The translations under genes and the position numbers were made by a program. This document shows positions 53,152 through 61,175 of a DNA stretch of 64,000 nt, in pieces. The first letter of the stretch is position 1. The number at the start of each line of letters is the position of its first letter. Origin of the DNA: an uncultured Pelagibacteraceae bacterium (GTDB taxonomy: Bacteria; Pseudomonadota; Alphaproteobacteria; Pelagibacterales; Pelagibacteraceae); NCBI GenBank assembly GCA_902586485.1, contig CACIHO010000002.1, positions 122,871 through 186,870 on the forward strand, given 5' to 3'. The notes under the pieces are model-generated. The model was not told where the DNA came from and searched no databases. It saw only the letters and a list, made by a program, of their open reading frames with translations.

Positions 53152-54023
53152 TATAAAAATTTATAAGACAAAATTTTATAAGCTAATTTCGCAACAAGAA
53201 AATTATAGGAATTAAATCCTTTAATTGGAGATAGTTCATTAATATCCGCACCAACAATTTTTGAGTTTTGTGCTGCAATTCTTATTATGTCTAATGTTTC
53301 GTCCCACAAAAGTCCTCCTGGTTCAGGTGTACCAGTCGCAGGCATAATACTTGAATCTAGTCCATCTACATCGAATGTTAGATAAACAGTTTTGTTTTTA
53401 ATCAGTTTTTTAAATTTAGACAAATTCCATTTTTTTTTATCTTTTGCCCAAAAAATATTTATTCTTGAAGAATTTTTTTTTAAATATGGTATTTCACTTT
53501 CTGAGATATTTCTTATCCCAAATGAAATTAAAGAAACATTTTTATAATCTAGACATCTTCTAATTGCTGAGGCATGTGAAAATTTTTCTCCTTTATAGCT
53601 TTGACGTAAATCTGCATGAGCATCAAAATGTAAGAGGCAAATATTTTTATATTTTTTAGTAAAAGGAACAATACACCCAGGAGTTATTGAATGCTCTCCA
53701 CCTAAAGTCATTGGGAAAAGCTTTTTATCTAAAATTTCTTTATTAATATTTGAGATTTTATTAAGTGCTTTTTTAATATTTTTATCAATTTTAAATGGTT
53801 TTAAAGTTTTAATACCTATTTTTTTATAAGGTTCACAATTAAGTTCTTCATCATATAACTCAACTTGATGAGATGCTTTTATGATTTCTTTAGGTCCATT
53901 TTTTGTTCCTCCCCCGTAACTGACAGTTTTTTCTAATCCAAATGGAACAATCACAGCTTTTTCTTTAAAGCTAAATTTATTTTCAATTCCTAAAAACCCA
54001 TTTTTATTTGATAGATATTTCAA
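53148..54023 (-). CDS. Ureohydrolase, agmatinase-like (SpeB/arginase family)
   Basis: Manganese ureohydrolase of 291 residues. Metal ligands lie in GGEHSITPG, LHFDAHADLR and TFDVDGLDSSIMPATGTPEPGG, all intact. The closest assignment is agmatinase (agmatine to putrescine and urea), but arginase-family substrates are hard to tell apart. Third gene of a minus-strand unit after the decarboxylase and DHS-like gene, two bases from the latter, so it acts on a polyamine-related guanidine. No biosynthetic arginine decarboxylase of the SpeA type is in the window. Confidence 0.87.
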   Translation of the reverse strand: MKYLSNKNGFLGIENKFSFKEKAVIVPFGLEKTVSYGGGTKNGPKEIIKASHQVELYDEELNCEPYKKIGIKTLKPFKIDKNIKKALNKISNINKEILDKKLFPMTLGGEHSITPGCIVPFTKKYKNICLLHFDAHADLRQSYKGEKFSHASAIRRCLDYKNVSLISFGIRNISESEIPYLKKNSSRINIFWAKDKKKWNLSKFKKLIKNKTVYLTFDVDGLDSSIMPATGTPEPGGLLWDETLDIIRIAAQNSKIVGADINELSPIKGFNSYNFLVAKLAYKILSYKFLY

Positions 54024-54025
54024 TT

Positions 54026-55069
54026 TTATTCAAAAATTTTTGTATAGTTTTTTCTTTCTCTGTTTTTCCATTCACCTTTATGAAAAGCATCACTTGCTAT
54101 CAATGGTAAAACACTAGTTGCCTCTGCAAACACCATCTGTTCTTTTGTAATATCTACTTTTCCCCATGAACTTGCTTCTTTTAATGTGGAGCTGCTACAT
54201 GCTCCGTCTCTACTATCAGCAACAGTAATTTGAACAGCATATTTATGCATGTCTACATCTTTTCCTAATAGTTCAGCACAAATAACAGTATCTTGAATAA
54301 AGTTTTTAGGCACACCACCACCAATCATAAATAATCCAGAACCTTTAGATTTGATTTTAATTTCTGTTAGTTCTCTAAATTCTCTAACTGAGTCTATTGT
54401 CATATGTTTTTTTGGATTTTGTTCTTGGTGCATAACTAATCCAAATCCTGCACTCGAGTCAGTAAAAGCAGGGCAGAAAATAGGAACATTATTGTCAAAA
54501 GCGGTTTCAATTAAAGAGTCTTTTTTCTTTGAGTTATTTTTTAAATATTTTCCCATTTCATAAATGAACTCTCTTGAAGTATAGCTTCTCGCCTCTAGGT
54601 TATTAGCGATTTCACATATAATTTTATCACACATTTGAAGCTCTTCTTCATCTATGTAAGTATCGTAAATTCTATCTATATAGTTGTCTCTCAGCTCAGT
54701 ATCATCTTGAAATTGTGAACCTTGATAATGTTTAAAACCAAGAGCTTCAAAAAAATCCATATCTACTATAGAGGCTCCTGTTGCAACAATTGCATCCACC
54801 ATATTATATTTAACTAAATCTTTATAAATATTCATACATCCAGCTGCCGAAGTAGAGCCCGCTAAGGTAAGGAAAATTGTACAATCTTTATCTTTAAGCA
54901 TCTCGTTATAAATATTAGCAGCATTTGCTGTTTCTCTAGAAACAAATGACATTTTTTCCATTGAGGATATAATTTTTCTAGAGTCGAAAGTAGTTATATC
55001 GATGTGCTCAACAGGATTTTTTAAGAAATCTCTTTTACTGTTATGACCTGGATTTTTTTGACTCGACAT
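54026..55069 (-). CDS. Deoxyhypusine synthase-like protein
   Basis: 347-residue member of the DHS family, which transfers an aminobutyl group with NAD. The FLTLAGSTSAAGCMNIY, VATGASIVDMDFFEALGFKHYQG and GGGVPKNFIQD motifs are present; the Lys in GGGxxK matches the catalytic Lys of the eukaryotic enzyme. Bacteria have no eIF5A, so the acceptor is probably a small amine; homospermidine synthase activity is known for some bacterial relatives. It overlaps the decarboxylase stop by one base and lies two bases before the ureohydrolase. Confidence 0.87.
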   Translation of the reverse strand: MSSQKNPGHNSKRDFLKNPVEHIDITTFDSRKIISSMEKMSFVSRETANAANIYNEMLKDKDCTIFLTLAGSTSAAGCMNIYKDLVKYNMVDAIVATGASIVDMDFFEALGFKHYQGSQFQDDTELRDNYIDRIYDTYIDEEELQMCDKIICEIANNLEARSYTSREFIYEMGKYLKNNSKKKDSLIETAFDNNVPIFCPAFTDSSAGFGLVMHQEQNPKKHMTIDSVREFRELTEIKIKSKGSGLFMIGGGVPKNFIQDTVICAELLGKDVDMHKYAVQITVADSRDGACSSSTLKEASSWGKVDITKEQMVFAEATSVLPLIASDAFHKGEWKNRERKNYTKIFE

Positions 55070-56253
55070 TAAGCTACCATGTTAGCTTTGTTAATGTCTT
55101 TATCATACATTGTCATTATTGGGTTATCTTCAACTTCATAAATTTCATTTGAGTAATAACCATTAAACTGAGTTCTAAATGTTAATCCATATGCGCCAAG
55201 TTGACCAAGTTCAATATAATCATTTTCTTTAATATTATTTGGAAGCAAAAAAGGACCTTTCATATAATCCATGCTATCACATGTAGGTCCAAAGAAATCA
55301 AAAGCAGTTAATTTTTTTGAAATTATTTTATTAGAATTTTCTTTAATCATTCTAGATGGGAATACAATGTTTGGTGTACCAGCATCAAAAAGAGTACCAT
55401 AGGTACCATCATTAATATAAAGCTTTTGTTTTTTTCTTAAATTAACCCTTATAACTGTTGAGCCACTTTCAGCAACTAAAGCTCTGCCAGGCTCACAAAT
55501 AATTTCAGGAAGTTTTTCAAGCTTTAAATTTTCTAAACTCTTTTTTATTTCTTTAAAATAACTACTTAAAGATTGCGGAATTAAGTCAGGATAGATTGTA
55601 GGGAAACCTCCACCGACATTAATGTAATCTGGAATAATTTTTGTTTTTTTAATTATATTTCCTATTTCACTAATTCCTTTTGAATAAGAAATTGGATGCA
55701 TACATTGCGAACCAACATGAAAACTTAAACCAATCTTTTTAGCATGTTGTTTTACAAGTCTTAACAAACCTATTGCTTCTGAAGTTAAAGCACCAAATTT
55801 TTTAGATAAATCAATTTCTGCATGTTCATTTGAAACAGCAACTCTTACAAATAATTCTAAATCTTTAGCGTTATTTGTACTTTCAATTATTTTAATCAGT
55901 TCATCTTTAGTATCTAATGAAAAAGTTTTTACACCATAATTAAAATATGCTTCTTTTATACTTTCTCTACTTTTAACAGTATGCATATAAGAGCATTTAG
56001 CTGTATTGCTAAAAGTTTTAATATTTTTAATTTCCTCCATTGATGCTACATCAAATTGTTCAACTCCACTTTCTATGATTGTTTTTATTACTTCAGGGTG
56101 TGGATTAGTTTTGACTGCATATAAAATTTTTCCTGGAAATTTGTTTAGGAAAAACTTAACAGCAGATTTTATGGAATTCTTTCTTATACAGTAAACTGGT
56201 TTTTCAGGTTTCAGCTGATTAACTAATTCTTCAACTGATTTAAATTTTTGCAT
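55069..56253 (-). CDS. Type III PLP ornithine/lysine/arginine-type decarboxylase
   Basis: Alanine-racemase-fold basic amino-acid decarboxylase, most like ornithine decarboxylase. PLP Lys in ILYAVKTNPHPEVI, HVGSQC, phosphate-binding GGGFPTIYP, EPGRALVAESG, and the catalytic Cys in FGPTCDSMDYM. I place the start at 56253 (MQKFKSVEELV) because GGAGG stands ten bases upstream; the ORF-track start is 36 codons earlier and reads a Leu/Phe-rich stretch. 394 residues. First gene of the polyamine trio. Substrate (ornithine, lysine or both) is not settled by sequence. Confidence 0.88.
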   Translation of the reverse strand: MQKFKSVEELVNQLKPEKPVYCIRKNSIKSAVKFFLNKFPGKILYAVKTNPHPEVIKTIIESGVEQFDVASMEEIKNIKTFSNTAKCSYMHTVKSRESIKEAYFNYGVKTFSLDTKDELIKIIESTNNAKDLELFVRVAVSNEHAEIDLSKKFGALTSEAIGLLRLVKQHAKKIGLSFHVGSQCMHPISYSKGISEIGNIIKKTKIIPDYINVGGGFPTIYPDLIPQSLSSYFKEIKKSLENLKLEKLPEIICEPGRALVAESGSTVIRVNLRKKQKLYINDGTYGTLFDAGTPNIVFPSRMIKENSNKIISKKLTAFDFFGPTCDSMDYMKGPFLLPNNIKENDYIELGQLGAYGLTFRTQFNGYYSNEIYEVEDNPIMTMYDKDINKANMVA

Positions 56254-56275
56254 TTTAAATGCCTCCAAAAAAAAT

Positions 56276-56323
56276 TTAATAAAAAAAAGCCTTTTTAAAA
56301 AAAACTTTAATATTTTTTGGCAT
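56276..56323 (-). other. Possible short upstream ORF before the decarboxylase
   Basis: ATG at 56323 opens a 15-codon frame, MPKNIKVFFKKAFFY, ending 22 bases before the decarboxylase ATG and in a different arrangement from it. No Shine-Dalgarno precedes it. Leader peptides regulate ornithine decarboxylase in some gammaproteobacteria, but in DNA this AT-rich a short ORF can arise by chance. Confidence 0.2.
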
Positions 56324-56411
56324 ATAAAGTAAACAGCACTAAAGTAAAGCAAATAATTCAAGCCAGAAATGCGTTAAATTCATGTATTGTAATATCTTGC
56401 AGAGAACCTAT

Positions 56412-56984
56412 ATGAAGCTTATGAAAGAAGAGGCAAAACTACAGATTCTTAGCGATTTTGAAAATAAATCATTATTAATCGTGGATGACGATAATCCTTT
56501 CCGTGAGCGTTTAGCAAGAGCGATGGAAAAAAAAGGATTTGAGGTTTTTCAAGCTGAGAGTGTACAAAAGGGAGTTGAATCCGTAAAAACTAAAAAACCT
56601 GGTTTTGCTGTTGTAGACTTAAGGCTTGCAGATGGTAATGGACTTGAGGTTGTAAAAGAAATTCAGTCTTCAAATAGTGAAAGCAGGATCATCATGTTAA
56701 CTGGTTATGGAAATATCCCAACGGCAGTAGCTGCTATCAAAGAAGGTGCCATAGATTATTTAGCTAAACCTGCTGATGCAGAAGATGTAGAGAAAGCATT
56801 ATTGGCAGATCCTTCAAAAAAAGCAGCCCCACCAGAAAACCCGATGTCGGCTGATAGAGTTAAATGGGAACATATACATAGAGTTTTCGAGTTATGTAAT
56901 AGGAATGTTTCAGAAACAGCCAGAAGGCTTAAAATGCACAGAAGAACTCTTCAAAGAATTCTTTCTAAAAGATCACCTAGATAA
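56412..56984 (+). CDS. regA: ActR/RegA-type response regulator
   Basis: Global redox regulator family (RegA, PrrA, ActR). Receiver domain about residues 15-130 with LLIVDDDNPFRERLARAMEKKGFEV, phospho-acceptor Asp in AVVDLRLADGNGLEVV, and Lys in DYLAKPAD; C-terminal Fis-type helix-turn-helix VKWEHIHRVFELCNRNVSETARRLKMHRRTLQRILSKRSPR. Start uncertain: ATG at 56412 (MKLMKEEAKL) fits better than 56382 (MYCNILQRTYMKL); 56421 is also possible. The partner kinase RegB is not adjacent. Its end overlaps the end of bioY on the other strand by 8 bases. Confidence 0.9.
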   Translation: MKLMKEEAKLQILSDFENKSLLIVDDDNPFRERLARAMEKKGFEVFQAESVQKGVESVKTKKPGFAVVDLRLADGNGLEVVKEIQSSNSESRIIMLTGYGNIPTAVAAIKEGAIDYLAKPADAEDVEKALLADPSKKAAPPENPMSADRVKWEHIHRVFELCNRNVSETARRLKMHRRTLQRILSKRSPR

Positions 56985-57528
56985 ATTTTTTAATTTTTAT
57001 TATTTGCTTAGTCAAAAGAGCTAAAAGCGTAATTTTAAAAATCTCGGCTAATAGAAATGGTTTTGCACCTAAAGCAAAAATTGGCTTATCCCATCCAATC
57101 AATGTTCCAAGCCAAATTAGACCCAAAATATAGATTGTTGAAGTTGCAATAATTAACTTAAATAAAATAACGAAAAAATTATCATCAACCTTTATTTTAG
57201 AAGCTAAGTAACAAGCCGTTAAAAAACCAATTAAGTAACCCATAGTTGGTCCTGTAAAGTAAATTAATCCAACACCTTTTTCAGGAGAATTTGAAAATAC
57301 AGGAAGCCCTGCAATTCCTTCAATTAAATATAGACCAATTGTAGCTAGTGCAATTTTTTGCCCTAAACTTATTCCTAAAAATAATACAACAAATGTTTGC
57401 ATAGTCATCGGAACTGGATAGAAAGGAATTTTGATTTTTGCTGATATAGTTAGTGCTATTGAACCAAGAACAATAACAACCAGAGATTTAAATAGTTTGG
57501 CTTGCGTAAGATTTTTTGTTAATTCCAT
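56977..57528 (-). CDS. bioY: Biotin transporter BioY
   Basis: Substrate-binding S component of an ECF-type biotin transporter, 183 residues, about six hydrophobic segments. KIPFYPVPMTMQTFVVLFLGISLG, LYLIEGIAGLPVFS and GPTMGYLIGFLTACYLAS are BioY signatures. No bioM/bioN ATPase genes are in the window, so it may work alone or with a shared module. Single-gene unit facing regA. Confidence 0.93.
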   Translation of the reverse strand: MELTKNLTQAKLFKSLVVIVLGSIALTISAKIKIPFYPVPMTMQTFVVLFLGISLGQKIALATIGLYLIEGIAGLPVFSNSPEKGVGLIYFTGPTMGYLIGFLTACYLASKIKVDDNFFVILFKLIIATSTIYILGLIWLGTLIGWDKPIFALGAKPFLLAEIFKITLLALLTKQIIKIKKFI

Positions 57529-57642
57529 TGTTAAATAATACTCAAAATATAAAAAATAATCTACTTATAATTGTTATAATAATTGAAAGTAAATTTTTTT
57601 ATATACAGAATATGTTATCATTATAATATTTAATAATACTTC
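57529..57642. other. Divergent bioY/polA intergenic region
   Basis: 114 bases, almost entirely A/T. TATAAT at 57622-57627 could be the polA -10, with only a weak TTATAT-like -35; on the minus strand TTTACT-18-TATAAG is a weak bioY candidate. No hairpin or riboswitch-like motif was recognised. Confidence 0.35.
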
Positions 57643-60417
57643 ATGAATAAAATTCAAAAAACAGATCATTTTTATTTGGTTGATGGCTCTGGTTATATTT
57701 TTAGAGCTTATTATGCTTTGCCTCCATTAAGCAGAAAAAGTGATGGTCTTCCAACAGGTGCTGTAAGTGGTTTTTGCAGTATGTTATTTAAATTATTAGA
57801 AGATTCAAAATCCAATCAAAACTTGCAAAAACCAACACATTTTGCAGTAATATTCGACTCAGCAAGAAAAACTTTCAGAAATGAAATTTATAGTGATTAT
57901 AAAGCTAATAGATCTGAGGCGCCTGACGATTTAGCTCCACAATTTGAATATATAAGAAAATCAGTCCTGGCATTTAATTTGCCATCTGTGGATCTTCCTA
58001 ATTACGAAGCAGATGATTTAATAGCTACATATGTTGATCAAATTCTTAAAAAGGGTGCAAAGGTTACAATTGTTTCATCAGATAAAGATTTAATGCAACT
58101 TTACAAAAAAGGGGTTCGAATTTTTGACCCTATGAAAAATAAATTTATAACTGATGATGATGTTTTAAAAAAGTTTGGAGTAGATGCTTCAAAAGTTATT
58201 GATGTACAATCTTTAGCAGGAGATAGTAGTGACAATGTTCCTGGTGTTCCGGGGATAGGTGTTAAGACAGCCGCAGAGCTAATTAACAAATATGGTACTT
58301 TAGAAAACTTACTAAAATCTGCTCATGAGATTAAGCAAAATAAAAGAAGAGAAACATTAATTGAGAACAAGGATAAAGCATTAATAAGTAAAAAACTAGT
58401 AACACTAGATCATAACTCTCCTGTTGATATGGAGTTAAGTGAATTTAAATTGCAAAATATAGATAAAGATAAATTATATAAATTTTTAAGAGAAATGGAA
58501 TTCAATAGGTTGTTAAGCTCTGCAATTTCTGCTTATGGAGAACCTGAACTAGAAAGTAATAAGATTGAAACTAAAAATCTAGAAAAACAACAAACGGTAA
58601 ATAATAAAAATTACTATTTAATTAATAGCTTAGATGAAATTGATAAATGGATAGAGGAGGCAGAAGAGGTTGGTGAAGTCGCTGTAGATACGGAAACCAC
58701 TTCATTAGATCCTCACCAAGCAGATTTAGTAGGTATTTCTCTTTGCTCTAAAATTGGAAAAGCATGTTACATACCAGTTGGTCATAAGTCACCCAAGTGT
58801 CTTAAAAAAGAAGCAGTAATTAAAAAATTAAAAAAAATATTAGAAGATCCTAGTATTAAAAAAATAGGTCAAAATATAAAATTTGATTTTATCGTATTTT
58901 ATAAGTGTGGAATAAAACTTTCATCAATGGAAGATACAATGCTGATGTCTTATGTTTTAGATGCTGGAAAAAATAGACATAATATGGATACTTTATCAGA
59001 AATTCATTTGGGACATAAAACTATTTCTTTTAAAGAGATGGTAGGCACAGGTAAGAAAGAAATTAATTTTAGTGAAGTAGAATTAGATAAAGCAAAAGAT
59101 TACGCTGCTGAAGATGCTGATGTTACTTTTAGATTATACAAGAAATTTGTCAAAAATTTAAAATCAGAGAAAATGATCAATATTTATGAAATTTTTGAAA
59201 AGCCATTAATTAAAATTCTTGCATTTATGGAAATAGAAGGAGTTGAAATTGACAGTAAGTTTTTAAAATCTCTTTCATCCAAATTTGAAAAAAAAATCCA
59301 AAAACTTGAAAAAGAAGTATTTAAAATTTCTAAAAAAGAGTTCAATATCGCATCTCCAAAGCAATTAGGTGAAATAATTTATAATGACTTGAAAATAGCA
59401 GGTTTAAAGAAAACTAAAAAAGGAAGTTTTGCAACAAGTGCAAGTGTTTTGGAGGATTTAGCTTTTAAAGGTCATGAGTTTCCAAAATTAATTTTAGACT
59501 GGAGACAAGTTTCAAAATTAAAAAATACTTATTCAGATGCTTTACCTGAACATTTAAACCCAAATACAAAAAGAGTTCACACTTCGTTTTTGCTGGCTGC
59601 TACAACGACTGGAAGACTAGCATCTAGTGATCCCAACTTACAAAACATACCAATTAAATCAGAAGACGGAAAAGATATAAGAAAAGCTTTCACTGCAAAA
59701 AAAGGGCACCTATTAATTTCTGCGGATTACAATCAAATTGAGATGAGAATTTTAGCAGACCTGGCAGATGTAAAAGAACTGAAAAAAGCTTTTAAAAATA
59801 AAGAAGATATTCACTCTTTAACAGCTAGCCAAATATTTAATATTGATATCAAAAAAGTTAATCAAGATCACAGACGAAAGGCTAAGGCTATTAATTTTGG
59901 AATTATTTATGGAATTTCGCAATATGGATTAGCTAAGCAAATAAATGTTTCTAACTATGAAGCAGAGGAATTTTTGAATTCATATTTTGCTAAGTTTCCA
60001 GAAATTAAAGTTTACATGGATAATACAATTAAATTTTGTAGGAAAAGTGGATATGTTAACAATATTTTTGGACGAAGATCTCATTTTAATGGAATAAATG
60101 ACAAAAACTTTAATGTCAGAAATTTTCAAGAACGTGCTGCAATTAATGCACCCATTCAAGGTTCTGCTTCTGAAGTAATGAGATTAGCTATGATAAGATT
60201 AGATAAGAAATTATCAGAGGAAAAAAATTCTAATTCAAAAATGCTCTTGCAAATTCATGATGAATTAATTTTTGAAATTCCAAAAAAAGATGAAAAGGTA
60301 ATGATTAAATTAATTGAGAGAGAAATGACCAGTGTAGCTCAGAGTGATTATCATTCTTTTTCAACTCCTTTAACAGTTGATATTAATGTTGGAGATAATT
60401 GGGGCATGTTACATTAA
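57643..60417 (+). CDS. polA: DNA polymerase I
   Basis: Three-domain repair and Okazaki-processing polymerase, 924 residues. 5' nuclease (residues 1-~300: YLVDGSGYIFRAYYALPPL, VIFDSARKTFRNEIYSDYKANR, NYEADDLIATYV, GDSSDNVPGVPGIGVKTA); 3'-5' exonuclease (~330-520) with an apparently functional acidic set, AVDTETTSLDP, GQNIKFDFIVF, YAAEDADVT; polymerase (~550-924) with ISADYNQIEMRILA, HRRKAKAINFGIIYGIS and LLQIHDELIFEI. All active-site motifs are intact. Confidence 0.97.
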   Translation: MNKIQKTDHFYLVDGSGYIFRAYYALPPLSRKSDGLPTGAVSGFCSMLFKLLEDSKSNQNLQKPTHFAVIFDSARKTFRNEIYSDYKANRSEAPDDLAPQFEYIRKSVLAFNLPSVDLPNYEADDLIATYVDQILKKGAKVTIVSSDKDLMQLYKKGVRIFDPMKNKFITDDDVLKKFGVDASKVIDVQSLAGDSSDNVPGVPGIGVKTAAELINKYGTLENLLKSAHEIKQNKRRETLIENKDKALISKKLVTLDHNSPVDMELSEFKLQNIDKDKLYKFLREMEFNRLLSSAISAYGEPELESNKIETKNLEKQQTVNNKNYYLINSLDEIDKWIEEAEEVGEVAVDTETTSLDPHQADLVGISLCSKIGKACYIPVGHKSPKCLKKEAVIKKLKKILEDPSIKKIGQNIKFDFIVFYKCGIKLSSMEDTMLMSYVLDAGKNRHNMDTLSEIHLGHKTISFKEMVGTGKKEINFSEVELDKAKDYAAEDADVTFRLYKKFVKNLKSEKMINIYEIFEKPLIKILAFMEIEGVEIDSKFLKSLSSKFEKKIQKLEKEVFKISKKEFNIASPKQLGEIIYNDLKIAGLKKTKKGSFATSASVLEDLAFKGHEFPKLILDWRQVSKLKNTYSDALPEHLNPNTKRVHTSFLLAATTTGRLASSDPNLQNIPIKSEDGKDIRKAFTAKKGHLLISADYNQIEMRILADLADVKELKKAFKNKEDIHSLTASQIFNIDIKKVNQDHRRKAKAINFGIIYGISQYGLAKQINVSNYEAEEFLNSYFAKFPEIKVYMDNTIKFCRKSGYVNNIFGRRSHFNGINDKNFNVRNFQERAAINAPIQGSASEVMRLAMIRLDKKLSEEKNSNSKMLLQIHDELIFEIPKKDEKVMIKLIEREMTSVAQSDYHSFSTPLTVDINVGDNWGMLH

Positions 60418-60427
60418 ATTTATAACA

Positions 60428-60456
60428 TTGCCCAAATTAGGACAATTTAGTATTTT
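60428..60456 (+). promoter_or_regulatory. Candidate promoter of chvI with an inverted repeat over the -35
   Basis: TTGCCC (60428-60433), 17-base spacer, TATTTT (60451-60456); predicted start near 60463, about 5 bases before the chvI ATG. ATTGCCC (60427-60433) and GGACAAT (60440-60446) form an imperfect inverted repeat with a six-base centre, a possible regulator site. Moderate match only. Confidence 0.35.
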
Positions 60457-60467
60457 TAAACTACTTT

Positions 60468-61175
60468 ATGCAAAAACAAACAATAGCTTTAATTGATGAC
60501 GATAGAAATATTTTAACAAGTTTGAGTATCGCATTGGAAAAAGAGGGTTTTAAAGTTCAAACATATATTGATGGTGAAAGTGCATTAATCGGTTTAACCA
60601 GAATGCCACCTGACTTAGCAGTCATAGACATAAAGATGCCTAAGATGGATGGAGAAGAATTACTAAAAAAACTTCGAAAAAAAACTTCCTTACCAGTAAT
60701 TTTTTTAACATCTAAAGATGATGAAATTGATGAGTTGTTAGGTCTAAAGCTGGGCGCAGATGATTTTGTAAAAAAATCAGGAGGTTTTTCTATAAAAGTC
60801 TTGATTGAAAGAATTAGAGTGCAGTTAAGAAAAAAAGATACAAATAATATTCTAGAGGAAAATAAAAGCTTGATATCTCATGGAAGATTAAAATTAGATC
60901 CATCACAACTCGAGTGTGAATGGAATGGAAAACAGTTGCCTGATAAATTGACGACAACTGAGTTTTTAATTGTTAAAGAATTAGCAAAGAGGCCTGGTAT
61001 AATTAAAGAAAGAGCTCAGCTTATGGATATAGCTTACCGAGAGGATACAGATATTGAGGATAGAACTATTGATAGTCACGTAAAACGAATTAGAAAAAAA
61101 TTTAAAAAAGTAGATCCTGATTTTTCAGCTATTGAAACTAGGTATGGTAGTGGATATAGATGGAATGTTAGCTAA
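60468..61175 (+). CDS. chvI: ChvI-type OmpR-family response regulator
   Basis: DNA-binding partner of ChvG. Receiver domain in residues 1-~118 (IALIDDDRNILTSLSIALEKEGF, phospho-Asp in DLAVIDIKMPKMDGEELLKKLR, Lys in GADDFVKKSGGFSIKVLIERI), then a winged helix (LTTTEFLIVKELAKRPGIIKERAQLMDIAY, DRTIDSHVKRIRKKFK, ETRYGSGYRW). Length 235 is typical. Overlaps chvG by one base. The named pair is supported by both sequences and by ahcY two genes later. Confidence 0.88.
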   Translation: MQKQTIALIDDDRNILTSLSIALEKEGFKVQTYIDGESALIGLTRMPPDLAVIDIKMPKMDGEELLKKLRKKTSLPVIFLTSKDDEIDELLGLKLGADDFVKKSGGFSIKVLIERIRVQLRKKDTNNILEENKSLISHGRLKLDPSQLECEWNGKQLPDKLTTTEFLIVKELAKRPGIIKERAQLMDIAYREDTDIEDRTIDSHVKRIRKKFKKVDPDFSAIETRYGSGYRWNVS

